From: Amycolatopsis dendrobii
GTDB lineage: Bacteria; Actinomycetota; Actinomycetes; Mycobacteriales; Pseudonocardiaceae
Assembly: GCF_014145675.1 (NCBI RefSeq)
Contig: NZ_JACGZW010000003.1
Location: 62,001 to 126,000 of the forward strand
DNA length: 64,000 nucleotides
Direction: 5' to 3'
Below, piece after piece: positions 26,587 to 33,914 of the stretch. Both the position numbers and the translations under genes were made by a program. The notes beneath the pieces were generated by a model. That model ran no database searches, was not told the DNA's origin, and saw only the letters and a program-made list of their open reading frames with translations. Position 1 is the first letter of the stretch. Each line of letters begins with the position of its first letter.

Positions 26587-27801
26587 TCAAGCCAGCGCAC
26601 GCTCGTACGCCTTGATCAACGCCGCCTGGGAATTGCCCCAGGCGAGCGGTCCGCGCACGCGTTCCCTGCCGAGCTTGCCCATGCGTTCCCGCTGCTCCGG
26701 GTCGTCAAGGAGCACGGCGACGAGCTTCGCGAACTCCGCGACGTCGTTGGCCGGGGCGTACAGCGCGGCCTCGCCCGCCGACACCCGCGCCTCGCGCAAT
26801 TCGAACGACACCATCGGTTTGCCCATGGCCATGTACTCCATGACCTTGTTCATCGTCGACACGTCGTTGAGCGGGTTGAGCGGATCCGGCGAAAGGCACA
26901 CGTCGGCCGCGGACAAATACCGCAGCAGATCCTCGTCCGACACCCGGCCGGTGAATTCCACCTGCCCGGACAATCCGAGCTGATGCGACAACTCGACCAT
27001 CTCGTCGAACGTGTCGCCCGCGCCGACGAACACCGCGTGCCAGTCGTCGCGGCCCACCTCGTCGCGCAGGGAAGCGAGCGCGCGCAGGGCGTAGTCCACA
27101 CCGTCCTGCGGACCCATCACGCCGAGGTAGCACAGCAGATTCGGCTTGCCGCGCTTGAGTTCCGGCTCCGCCGGCACCTCGTGGAATCGCTCCACGACCG
27201 GAGCGCTGCGGACCACGAACACGTCTTCGGGCCGCTTGCCGCCGCGGATCCGCGCGACCTGGCGGTAGCTCTCGTTGGTGGAGAGCACGACGTCCGCGGC
27301 GCGATAGGTGGAGCGTTCCAACGCACAAACGCCGCGGTAAAGGAAATCCTGCCCGCGGTCGAACCGCGACAAATACAGTTCCGGCACCAGGTCGTGCTGA
27401 TCGAAAATGAACTTCGCACCACGTCTTCGCAACATGCGGGCGACGAGGAACAGCAGATCCGGCGGGTTGCAGGCGTGCACGACGTCGACCCGGCCGATCT
27501 TGCGCGCGAGACGGAACGTGTGCCACAGCGCGGATCCGTACTCGCGCGCGTATCCCGCGGGCCCGCCGGTCGCCGCCTGCAGCGGATACCGGTGGATGTG
27601 CACGCCGTCGAGCACGACCTCGGCTTCGGTGTCCCGTTTCGTGCCCTGCGGGCAAATCACGTGCACCGTCATGCCGGCGTCGCGCAGCGTCTGGCATTCC
27701 TGCCACACGCGCCGGTCGAACGGCACCGACAGATTCTCCACGAGAATCAGCGCGATCCGGTTCCGCAGGATTTCGTTTTCGGAAAAGCCTTCACCAGGCA
27801 A
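26587..27801 (-). CDS. family 4 glycosyltransferase
   Basis: 404 residues, probably from the TTG at 27799-27801 with AGAGGGG 10 nt upstream; the frame overlaps the end of the dehydrogenase gene by 11 nt. GT-B fold: the N-terminal ENLSVPFDRRVWQE and VHACNPPDLLFLVA segments, then donor-domain LCYLGVMGPQDGVDYAL, DVCLSPDPLNPLNDVSTMNKVMEYMAMG. This resembles WcaI/WbuB-type enzymes that build capsules and exopolysaccharides. Donor sugar unknown; translational coupling to a GDP-mannuronate-type dehydrogenase makes a uronic-acid donor possible. Confidence 0.83.
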   Translation of the reverse strand: MPGEGFSENEILRNRIALILVENLSVPFDRRVWQECQTLRDAGMTVHVICPQGTKRDTEAEVVLDGVHIHRYPLQAATGGPAGYAREYGSALWHTFRLARKIGRVDVVHACNPPDLLFLVARMLRRRGAKFIFDQHDLVPELYLSRFDRGQDFLYRGVCALERSTYRAADVVLSTNESYRQVARIRGGKRPEDVFVVRSAPVVERFHEVPAEPELKRGKPNLLCYLGVMGPQDGVDYALRALASLRDEVGRDDWHAVFVGAGDTFDEMVELSHQLGLSGQVEFTGRVSDEDLLRYLSAADVCLSPDPLNPLNDVSTMNKVMEYMAMGKPMVSFELREARVSAGEAALYAPANDVAEFAKLVAVLLDDPEQRERMGKLGRERVRGPLAWGNSQAALIKAYERALA

Positions 27802-29125
27802 GGCCGACGTACCCCTCTTCCGCCCGGCGCACAGCGGCGTCCGGGACGCGAACCAGATCGACCAGCACCGGCCCGCTGCCGTGCGGCAGTGCGGCCAGCA
27901 CCTCCGGATCCGAGGTGCCGATCAAGCACACCTCGGCGTGGTCGAGCACCTCCTGCACCGACCCGGCGAGCAGTTGCCCGAGGTGCGGCAGGCGGCTTTC
28001 GATGTACTCGCGGTTGGCCCCCATCAGCCGCGACAGGCTGACGTTGGCATCGTGGATCTTGAGGTCGTATCCCTTGCCGAGCAAGCGTTCCGCGAGTTCG
28101 ACCAGCGGACTCTCGCGCAGGTCGTCAGTACCCGGTTTGAACGACAGCCCGAACAGCCCGACCTTGCGTTTCCCGGTCCGCGCGACCAATTCGAAGGCCC
28201 GGTGGAGATGTTCGGCATTCGACGGCAGCACGTGGGCGAGCAACGGCACCGAGACGTCCGCCTGCCGCGCGGCGTAGACCAGCCCGCGCAGGTCCTTCGG
28301 CAGGCAGGAGCCACCGAACGCGAACCCTGGCCGCAGGTAGGCCGGGCTGATGTTGAGCTTGCGGTCGGCCAGGAACACGTCCATCACCTGATGCGAATCA
28401 AGTCCGAGTGCCCGGCAGATCGCGCCGAGTTCGTTCGCGAACCCGATCTTCACGCCGTGGAAAGCGTTGTCCGCGTACTTGGTCATCTCCGCGACCGGGA
28501 TCGGCACGCGGAACACGTCGCCGGGCAGCCCCTCGTACAGCTTCGCCACGACGTCGCCGCTGCCCGGATCGAACTCGCCGATCACCGTTTTCGGCGGCTG
28601 GAAGAAGTCGCGGACGCTGGTGCCCTCGCGGAGGAATTCCGGGTTCACCGCGACGCCGAAGTCGACCCCCGCGGTACCGCCGCTGTGCTTTTCCAAGATC
28701 GGCACGAGCAGCCCGAGACAGGTGCCCGGCAGCATCGTGCTCCGGAACACCACCGTGTGCCGATTTTCGTTGCTGCCCAAAGCTTTTCGTTCTTTCAACG
28801 CGTCACCGATCTCCTCGGCGACGCGCTGCAGATACTCGGTGGAAAGACTCCCGTTGGGCGCGGACGGCGTACCGACGCACACCAGGGAAACGTCCGTCTC
28901 GAGGATCGCTTCGGCCACCTCGGTCGTCGCCCGCAACGCACCGGACCCGACCACCTCCGCGGTCAATTCCCCGATCCGTTCCTCGACCACCGGCGCCTTG
29001 CCGGCCTTCACGAGATCCACCTTCGCCGGATTGACGTCTACTCCGACGACCTCGTGTCCTTCTCCCGCCAGGCAAGCCGCGGACACGCACCCGACGTACC
29101 CCAGCCCGAAGACGCTGATCTTCAC
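27791..29125 (-). CDS. AlgD-like GDP-mannose/UDP-glucose 6-dehydrogenase
   Basis: 444 residues from a GTG preceded by GGAGG (7 nt spacing); an upstream in-frame start at 29170 lacks such a site. NAD-binding GLGYVG at 7-12, catalytic cysteine in FGGSCLPKD near residue 272, and a C-terminal SFKPGTDDLRESPLVELAE segment followed by GANREYIES. As I recall AlgD of Pseudomonas, these blocks match it better than UDP-glucose dehydrogenases, so GDP-mannose is a plausible substrate: two-step, four-electron oxidation to GDP-mannuronate. It is the first gene of the minus-strand block. UDP-glucose or UDP-HexNAc as substrate is not excluded. Confidence 0.83.
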   Translation of the reverse strand: MKISVFGLGYVGCVSAACLAGEGHEVVGVDVNPAKVDLVKAGKAPVVEERIGELTAEVVGSGALRATTEVAEAILETDVSLVCVGTPSAPNGSLSTEYLQRVAEEIGDALKERKALGSNENRHTVVFRSTMLPGTCLGLLVPILEKHSGGTAGVDFGVAVNPEFLREGTSVRDFFQPPKTVIGEFDPGSGDVVAKLYEGLPGDVFRVPIPVAEMTKYADNAFHGVKIGFANELGAICRALGLDSHQVMDVFLADRKLNISPAYLRPGFAFGGSCLPKDLRGLVYAARQADVSVPLLAHVLPSNAEHLHRAFELVARTGKRKVGLFGLSFKPGTDDLRESPLVELAERLLGKGYDLKIHDANVSLSRLMGANREYIESRLPHLGQLLAGSVQEVLDHAEVCLIGTSDPEVLAALPHGSGPVLVDLVRVPDAAVRRAEEGYVGLAW

Positions 29126-29200
29126 AACGAAACCTCCGCCCGACCGCTCGCTGCTCATTGGTCGGAGCACGGACGGGCTTCGTTACCGGTTCCGCATAAC

Positions 29201-29238
29201 AAGGCGGGAACCCGTGTCACCGCACGGATTCCCGCCTT
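29201..29238 (-). terminator. long hairpin downstream of the chitosanase gene
   Basis: AAGGCGGGAACCCGTG (29201-29216) and CACGGATTCCCGCCTT (29223-29238) pair over 16 bp with a single G-T-type mismatch and a 6-nt loop. It lies about 110 nt after the chitosanase stop and 75 nt before the dehydrogenase start, so it should end the chitosanase message and insulate the glycan operon. Confidence 0.65.
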
Positions 29239-29345
29239 GCGCCGCCCACCGGACCGGCGGTTACCCCATCCGGCCCTACCGGCAGGGGAATTTGCCCACG
29301 GTTGTCCGGAAAGGGCAGTGAATGCCTTCCGAAGCTTCGAAAAAT

Positions 29346-30032
29346 TCAGTTTCCGCCGACGAACTCGGAAGCCAGCTTTTCACCCGTGCTCGTGGCCGCG
29401 GAGTGGTCCTCGATCGGGTTCACCGTCGAGTTCTTGAAGCACACGTAGGTGACCCCGGAGTCGACTCCGCCGTTCTTCGGGTCCGGGTTGATGCCGAGAT
29501 CCTTGGCCGTCGCGTAGGACGCCTCGCCGATGATCTTGTTCGGCCCGGTGTCCCCGATGACCGCGTACTCGACCTTGCCGTTGTAGATCACCGCACAGGA
29601 GCCGCCGCCGCTGAGCCCGGAGTTCTCGTAGTTCCAGATGCTGCTCGAACTGGGGACGACGATGTACGGCAGTTTGGCGGCGTCGAGCGGTTTCCCGTCG
29701 GATTGCGGGAAGGCGGTGTCCGGGAGGAAGCAGCAGTCGGTGTTCTCGTTGCACTCGGTGGTGCGCTGGCCGTCGCAGTCGATGTCCATGTCGGCTTTCC
29801 AGAAGACCGCCTTGCCCGCGTCGCAGACCGGGACGGTCGCACTGCCGGAGTCTTCGTCGGTTTTGTATTTGCCGTTGGAGATCTGCTTGCAGGACGCCAC
29901 CTTGGCAAGAATCTGGTCCGCGGTGGGGCCCGCCTGAACCGCTTCCGGACCGGTGGTCGCCGCGGCGGCGAGCGCGGTCGGCAGGACGGCGGCGGCTATC
30001 GCCAGAATCGCGAGCAGGACGAGTTTCCGCAT
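29346..30032 (-). CDS. secreted family GH75 chitosanase
   Basis: 228 residues. A Sec signal peptide (MRKLVLLAILAIAAAV, cleavage probably after LAAAA near 25) makes it secreted. The mature part matches GH75 chitosanases: ADMDIDCDGQ, then LPYIVVP, CAVIYNGKVEYAVIGD and GDTGPNKIIGE. D161 and E170 have the nine-residue spacing of the catalytic pair described for the Aspergillus enzyme (D160/E169, from memory). Eight or so cysteines suggest disulfides. It would hydrolyse chitosan from fungal walls outside the cell. A GGGAG site lies 5 nt before the ATG, and a palindromic operator-like box lies upstream. Confidence 0.87.
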   Translation of the reverse strand: MRKLVLLAILAIAAAVLPTALAAAATTGPEAVQAGPTADQILAKVASCKQISNGKYKTDEDSGSATVPVCDAGKAVFWKADMDIDCDGQRTTECNENTDCCFLPDTAFPQSDGKPLDAAKLPYIVVPSSSSIWNYENSGLSGGGSCAVIYNGKVEYAVIGDTGPNKIIGEASYATAKDLGINPDPKNGGVDSGVTYVCFKNSTVNPIEDHSAATSTGEKLASEFVGGN

Positions 30033-30050
30033 CGACGCTCCCTGTTTATT

Positions 30051-30063
30051 AGGAAACTTTCCT
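30051..30063. promoter_or_regulatory. AGGAAA-C-TTTCCT palindrome upstream of the chitosanase
   Basis: Perfect 6-bp arms around one base, 18 nt upstream of the chitosanase ATG, followed on the coding strand by TAATAA. Streptomycete chitosanase genes are controlled by the ROK-family repressor CsnR through a GAAA/TTTC-type inverted repeat in this position (recalled, exact consensus not checked). A chitosan-oligosaccharide-sensitive operator is therefore the best guess. Confidence 0.55.
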
Positions 30064-30149
30064 TACGGCGGCGCGCGCTCAGGATGCCGCCGACCGGATG
30101 CGGTCACAACCCGCCAAAAGAGGGTGTTTTTTCCCGCCGAACCGATCAG

Positions 30150-30228
30150 TCCGTGAAGGTGCCCCCAAGAATCCCGGTCCGTGAAGGACCCCTTGAGGGC
30201 ATCTGAGTACGTGAAGGAGCCCTTCACG
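30150..30228. repeat. dispersed GTGAAGG repeat cluster, copy 3, with terminal hairpin
   Basis: Three GTGAAGG blocks (30153, 30181, 30211) lie in 79 nt between two minus-strand genes. The middle one continues CCCCTTGAGGGCATCTGA, which aligns with the repeat at 12998-13035. The last, GTGAAGG-AGC-CCTTCAC (30211-30227), is a perfect 7-bp hairpin 10 nt after the deacetylase stop at 30238 and probably works as its terminator. Confidence 0.6.
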
Positions 30229-30237
30229 GCCCGCGGG

Positions 30238-30870
30238 TTACCGCCCGGGCCGCGATGCCCACCGCGCCGGGAATCGACGCGGCCGGCGGCTCACTGCCTC
30301 GGCCCACCGAGGGCTCAGGTCCGACCGGATTTCCGTCCGCGACCGCACCAGCGCCGCCCCGCGCACCCCGCCGACGTTCGCGTACACCCGCGTCGCGCCG
30401 GCCTCGCGCAAATGCGTCAGCACCCGCCGGTCGAACCGGCCCTCCGGCAGCGAAAACCGCCGCACCGGCGTCCCGCTCAGCTGCTCCAGCAACCGCGGCG
30501 CCTCGTCCAGCTCGCGGCGCACCGCGAAAGAACCGTCGAACCGCCGCCAGTCCAGCCGGTCCCAGCCGTGCGATCCGACGTGCATCCCCGCGTCCACCAG
30601 CTGCCGCAGCCCGTCGCGGTCGACGTACCCGCGCTCGCCGACCCGGCCCGCCAACGGGAAGAACTCGGCGTACAGCCCGCGCTGGACCAGCCGCGGCAAC
30701 GCGATCTCGACATCGGAGGAGTTCCCGTCGTCGAAGGTGAGCTGCGCACCCGTTCCCGAGACGACGTCCAGCAGCGCGTCGAACTGCTCCACGGTGATCC
30801 ACCGCTCGTCCTCGCCAGGATCGAGCGCCCGCTGGGGCTTGCCAATGCCGTGCACCGCAAAGGTGATCAT
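30238..30870 (-). CDS. polysaccharide deacetylase family protein
   Basis: 210 residues. NodB-type motifs are visible: LTFDDGNSSD near 43-53 (motif 1, catalytic and metal-binding aspartates) and GMHVGSHGWDRLDW near 95-108 (motif 2, HxxxxH-like metal site), then a PEGRFD segment in place of motif 3. No signal peptide, so it is probably cytosolic. The family removes N-acetyl or other acyl groups from sugars; here it could act on an exopolysaccharide precursor or on imported chitin fragments, given the chitosanase downstream. The C-terminus is very arginine-rich. Its promoter region carries a 12-bp perfect palindrome. Confidence 0.75.
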   Translation of the reverse strand: MITFAVHGIGKPQRALDPGEDERWITVEQFDALLDVVSGTGAQLTFDDGNSSDVEIALPRLVQRGLYAEFFPLAGRVGERGYVDRDGLRQLVDAGMHVGSHGWDRLDWRRFDGSFAVRRELDEAPRLLEQLSGTPVRRFSLPEGRFDRRVLTHLREAGATRVYANVGGVRGAALVRSRTEIRSDLSPRWAEAVSRRPRRFPARWASRPGR

Positions 30871-30896
30871 CGCGCCTCCCGTCCGTCGTACCGTAC

Positions 30897-30908
30897 CCGA
30901 TTAATCGG
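30897..30908. promoter_or_regulatory. CCGATTAATCGG palindrome upstream of the deacetylase
   Basis: Perfect 12-bp palindrome with an AT core, 27 nt upstream of the deacetylase start codon, where an operator or promoter element would be expected. No regulator can be assigned. Confidence 0.4.
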
Positions 30909-31047
30909 ATTCGCAAACGGAGTAGTTACCGACGCCGATCCCATGGTCAACACTGCATTTCCGGCTCAGGCTAAACACTCCCGCAGGAAAATCGGAATAC
31001 GTCCACACTTGTAGACAGCTGACAGCTTCACACGTTTGGGTGAAGGT

Positions 31048-31509
31048 TCAATGATTGCGCTGATAGTGCCGCCGCGCCTTCTCCCGGTTGCCGCAAGCCG
31101 CCATCGAACACCAGCGCGCGCGATTGGCCCGGCTGCGGTCGAGCAGGAACAGCTGGCACTCGTCATTCGCGCAGGCCCGCAACCGTCCGGGAAGATCCTT
31201 TTCCAGCGCCGCCCAATCCAGAACCGCTTCGGCGGCCAGCCGAGCATGCGACGGCGTCTCCACTGACCAATGCAGCCCGCCCGCGGAAACCTCCGGAACC
31301 TGGCGCACCCCGTCGAGGAGCGGACGCAACACGACCGGCGAACTGTCCCCGCGCACGACGTCGCGCAGGAGATCTCGCGCCTGACGCAGCAATTCCAGCT
31401 CCGCGGCGCTCCCGTCACCGCCCCGCTCACGCGCCCACCGCTGGTCCAGCGCGTCCTGTTCCTCGCCATTGATCAGCGGCCTGCTGTTGAGCAGGTCGAG
31501 CACGTCCAT
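31048..31509 (-). CDS. CGNR zinc-finger transcriptional regulator (ABATE domain)
   Basis: 153 residues. The N-terminal part has the ABATE-type helical layout (LDLLNSRPLING, a conserved F/L-D-LxNT-like start), and the C-terminal 45 residues are the CGNR zinc finger: CANDECQLFLLDRS, RARWCSMAACGNREKARRHY, with four cysteines. These are stress- or ligand-responsive regulators usually found next to the gene they control. It is divergently transcribed from the alpha/beta hydrolase at 31607, with two matching inverted repeats in the 97-nt gap, so it probably represses or activates both. A weak hairpin (CTTCAC/GTGAAG, 31026-31045) follows its stop. Confidence 0.85.
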   Translation of the reverse strand: MDVLDLLNSRPLINGEEQDALDQRWARERGGDGSAAELELLRQARDLLRDVVRGDSSPVVLRPLLDGVRQVPEVSAGGLHWSVETPSHARLAAEAVLDWAALEKDLPGRLRACANDECQLFLLDRSRANRARWCSMAACGNREKARRHYQRNH

Positions 31510-31518
31510 CGAAGCTCC

Positions 31519-31548
31519 CTAACCAGATCGAACCCTTTGACAGGTTAG
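31519..31548. promoter_or_regulatory. CTAACC-N18-GGTTAG inverted repeat, site 1
   Basis: CTAACC at 31519-31524 and GGTTAG at 31543-31548. It lies directly upstream of the CGNR start codon. The left half CTAACCAGAT is identical to that of site 2, which argues for one protein binding both. Confidence 0.65.
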
Positions 31549-31574
31549 CTCCGCCATGCTTCCATGGCGAACAC

Positions 31575-31604
31575 CTAACCAGATTAAAACTACAAAGGGG
31601 TTAG
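31575..31604. promoter_or_regulatory. CTAACC-N18-GGTTAG inverted repeat, site 2
   Basis: CTAACC at 31575-31580 and GGTTAG at 31599-31604, ending two bases before the hydrolase ATG and overlapping its GGGG ribosome site. Same arms and same 18-nt spacing as site 1; the centres are 56 nt apart. Binding here would block ribosome loading or transcription of the hydrolase. Confidence 0.65.
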
Positions 31605-31606
31605 AC

Positions 31607-32467
31607 ATGATCCAGCACCGGACGACGACCGTCGACGGCCACGAGCTCTTCTACCGCGAGGCCGGTCCCGCCGACGCCCCCGCGATCGTCCTGCTGCACG
31701 GGTATCCGACCAGCTCGTTCATGTTCCGGCACCTCATCCCGCTGCTGGCGGGCCGCTACCGCGTGCTCGCGCCGGACCACCTCGGCTTCGGCTACTCCGC
31801 CGCGCCCTCAGCCGACGAGTTCGACTACACCTTCGACGCACTCGCCGACCTCACGTCCGGCCTGCTCGACCAGCTCGGCCTCGACCGCTACGCGGTTTAC
31901 GTCCAGGACTACGGGGCCCCGATCGCCTGGCGGCTCGCGCTCAAGCACCCCGGCCGGATCTCCGCGATCGTCACGCAGAACGGCAACGGATACGAGGAAG
32001 GCTTCGTCGACTCGTTCTGGACCGGCCTCTGGGCCTACGGCGCGAATCCCGGCCCGGACACCGAACCGGCCGTCCGCGCGGCGCTGAGCTACGACGCCAT
32101 CCGCTGGCAGTACCTGCACGGCGTCCCCGACCCGAGCCTGGTCAGCCCCGACACCTGGGAACACGACCACGCCCGGGTCTCCCGCCCTGGCAACGACGAA
32201 ATCCAGCTCGCGCTGTTCCGCGACTACCAGCACAACCGCCCGCTTTACCCGCGGCTGCACGAATTCCTGCGCACCCACGACGTCCCGGTCCTCGCCGTGT
32301 GGGGCCGCAACGACGAGATCTTCGGCCCGGCCGGCGCGGAGGCCTTCGCCCGCGACGCTCGCGACACCGAAGTCCACCTCATCGACGGCGGCCACTTCCT
32401 GCTGGAAAGCCATCTCGACGTCGTCGCGGGCTACCTGCACGGCTTCCTCGGCCGCGTACTGAAGTAG
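31607..32467 (+). CDS. alpha/beta hydrolase of the epoxide hydrolase/haloalkane dehalogenase type
   Basis: 286 residues from the ATG just after operator site 2 (an in-frame start at 31556 would run through the operator). LLHGYPTSS at 29-37 gives the HGxP oxyanion motif; the nucleophile elbow reads VQDYGAP with D101, not serine, which is typical of epoxide hydrolases and dehalogenases. WGRNDEIFGP and DGGHFLLESH supply acid and histidine (near 241 and 264). It opens epoxides or removes halide from small organic compounds by water addition; substrate unknown. Expression is probably set by the divergent CGNR regulator. Confidence 0.82.
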   Translation: MIQHRTTTVDGHELFYREAGPADAPAIVLLHGYPTSSFMFRHLIPLLAGRYRVLAPDHLGFGYSAAPSADEFDYTFDALADLTSGLLDQLGLDRYAVYVQDYGAPIAWRLALKHPGRISAIVTQNGNGYEEGFVDSFWTGLWAYGANPGPDTEPAVRAALSYDAIRWQYLHGVPDPSLVSPDTWEHDHARVSRPGNDEIQLALFRDYQHNRPLYPRLHEFLRTHDVPVLAVWGRNDEIFGPAGAEAFARDARDTEVHLIDGGHFLLESHLDVVAGYLHGFLGRVLK

Positions 32468-32496
32468 CCAGGCTCGCCCCGCCTGCCCGAACTGAC

Positions 32497-33342
32497 CTAC
32501 TTCCGGATCTCCAGCGTGCAGCACTTCGGCCCGCCGCCGGCCTTCCGCAGCTCCGAAATGTCCACGTACACCGGCTCGTAACCCCGAGCAGCGAGCCGCG
32601 CGCCGAGGCCGGTCGCCTCGACCGGCAGCACCACATTGCGGCCGTCGGACACCCCGTTCAGCCCGAAGCACTCGGCGTCGGCCGCGGTGGCGAGGACGGC
32701 GTCCGGGAACATCCGGCGCAGCACGCGCTGCGAGCCCGGCGAGAACGCGTCCGGGTAGTAGACGACCTGCGCCGTCGTCGTGTCGGTCGCTTCGGCCAGC
32801 ACGAACAGCGCGGTGTCGAGGTGGTAGTAGCGCGGGTCCACCAGCTGCAGCGACACGACCGGGACGCCGAGCGCCTCCTGCGCCTCGGCGTGCGCGGCCG
32901 GGTCGGTGCGGAAACCGGTGCCGGCCAGCAGCACCCGGCCGGTCCAGGCGAAATCGCCCTCGGCCTCGTTGATCTTCTCCGGCATGGTCAGGTCGCGGTA
33001 GCCGTGTTCGAGGAACCAGCGGCGGAAGTGCTCCGCCTCGGCGGTGCGCTGCGGGGCGCGGAACCGCGAGCCGAGCACGCGCCCGTCGACGACGGTGCCC
33101 GAGTTGGCCGCGAACACCATGTCCGGAAGGCCGGGCTGCGGGTCGATTTCCTCGACGGTGTGGCCGAGGCGGCGATAGGTGTCGCGCAGCTCGGTCCATT
33201 GCGCGACGGCGACGTCCGCGCTGACCGGCTTCGAGGGGTCCATCCAGGGGTTGATCGCGTAGTCGACGGCGAAATAACGCGGCGGGCACATCAGGTAACG
33301 GCGGGGTGTGGGCACCCGCGGCGGCACAACCTCTCCCTGCAT
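32497..33342 (-). CDS. ddaH: dimethylargininase / amidinotransferase-superfamily hydrolase
   Basis: 281 residues, close to the usual DDAH length. The pentein fold motifs are visible: FAANSGTVVDG, INEAEGDFAW, the histidine in YYHLDTAL and the catalytic cysteine in GGGPKCCTLEI at the C-terminus. The expected reaction is hydrolysis of N-omega-methylated arginine to citrulline and methylamine; arginine deiminase-like activity is the alternative. It is divergent from an Lrp/AsnC regulator, the common actinobacterial arrangement, although the usual partner ornithine aminotransferase gene is not beside it. Confidence 0.83.
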   Translation of the reverse strand: MQGEVVPPRVPTPRRYLMCPPRYFAVDYAINPWMDPSKPVSADVAVAQWTELRDTYRRLGHTVEEIDPQPGLPDMVFAANSGTVVDGRVLGSRFRAPQRTAEAEHFRRWFLEHGYRDLTMPEKINEAEGDFAWTGRVLLAGTGFRTDPAAHAEAQEALGVPVVSLQLVDPRYYHLDTALFVLAEATDTTTAQVVYYPDAFSPGSQRVLRRMFPDAVLATAADAECFGLNGVSDGRNVVLPVEATGLGARLAARGYEPVYVDISELRKAGGGPKCCTLEIRK

Positions 33343-33354
33343 GCAACAAGGCTA

Positions 33355-33364
33355 AGGTCGACCT
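33355..33364. promoter_or_regulatory. AGGTCGACCT palindrome between ddaH and lrp
   Basis: A perfect 10-bp palindrome 13 nt upstream of the dimethylargininase start and 53 nt before the Lrp start. It is in the right place for the Lrp-type protein or another regulator to control both genes, but no consensus is known to me. Confidence 0.35.
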
Positions 33365-33416
33365 AATCTCGCAATCAATCGCTGTTCACTGCGCACCTGC
33401 GTGCTAAACATTGCGT

Positions 33417-33860
33417 GTGAACACCATCGACCAGCGAATCGTTTCCTGCCTGGTGGCCAACGCCCGCTCCAGCTACGCGGAGATCGGCAAGGTGGTCGGG
33501 CTGTCCGCCCCGGCGGTGAAACGACGCGTGGACCGGCTGCTGGAAACGGGCGTGCTGCGCGGCTTCACCGCGGTCGTCGACCCGGAGGCGCTCGGCTGGG
33601 GCACCGAGGCGTTCGTCGAGGTCCACTGCCAGGGCAACGTCACGCCCGGCCGCATCCGCGCCCGGCTGGAACCGCTGACCGAGGTCGTCGCCGCGTACAC
33701 GGTGTCCGGCGCGGCAGACGCGATCGTCCACCTGCGCGCCGCCGACATCCACCACCTCGAGACCGCCTTGGAACGACTCCGCGGACTCGAAATCATCGAC
33801 CGGACTGTGTCCACGGTGGTGCTGTCCCGGCTGTTGGAGAGACCGCCGACTCCGTCGTGA
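33417..33860 (+). CDS. Lrp/AsnC family transcriptional regulator
   Basis: 147 residues from the GTG at 33417 (MNTIDQRIV); a TTG two codons upstream is possible. The winged helix-turn-helix occupies residues 2-55 (ARSSYAEIGKVVGLSAPAVKRRVDRL), followed by the RAM ligand-binding domain (EVVAAYTVSGAADAIVHLRA). TAAACA lies 7 nt before the GTG and there is no ribosome-binding site, so the transcript may be leaderless. It likely controls the divergent dimethylargininase in response to arginine-related amino acids. Its last codons run into the GTCGTGAGTG repeat. Confidence 0.83.
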   Translation: MNTIDQRIVSCLVANARSSYAEIGKVVGLSAPAVKRRVDRLLETGVLRGFTAVVDPEALGWGTEAFVEVHCQGNVTPGRIRARLEPLTEVVAAYTVSGAADAIVHLRAADIHHLETALERLRGLEIIDRTVSTVVLSRLLERPPTPS

Positions 33861-33870
33861 GTGCCTACTG

Positions 33871-33914
33871 TCGTGAGTGGCGATCACGGTTCTAACCGTG
33901 ATCGCCACTCACGA
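33871..33914. repeat. 44-nt palindrome, copy 1
   Basis: Two perfect 21-nt arms (33871-33891 and 33894-33914) separated only by CT. The arms contain GTGAGTGGCGATCACGG. Copy 2 is identical over all 44 bases. A partial arm, GTCGTGAGTG, lies just upstream at 33854-33863. The structure would form a very stable RNA hairpin downstream of the Lrp gene, so a terminator role is possible. Confidence 0.85.
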
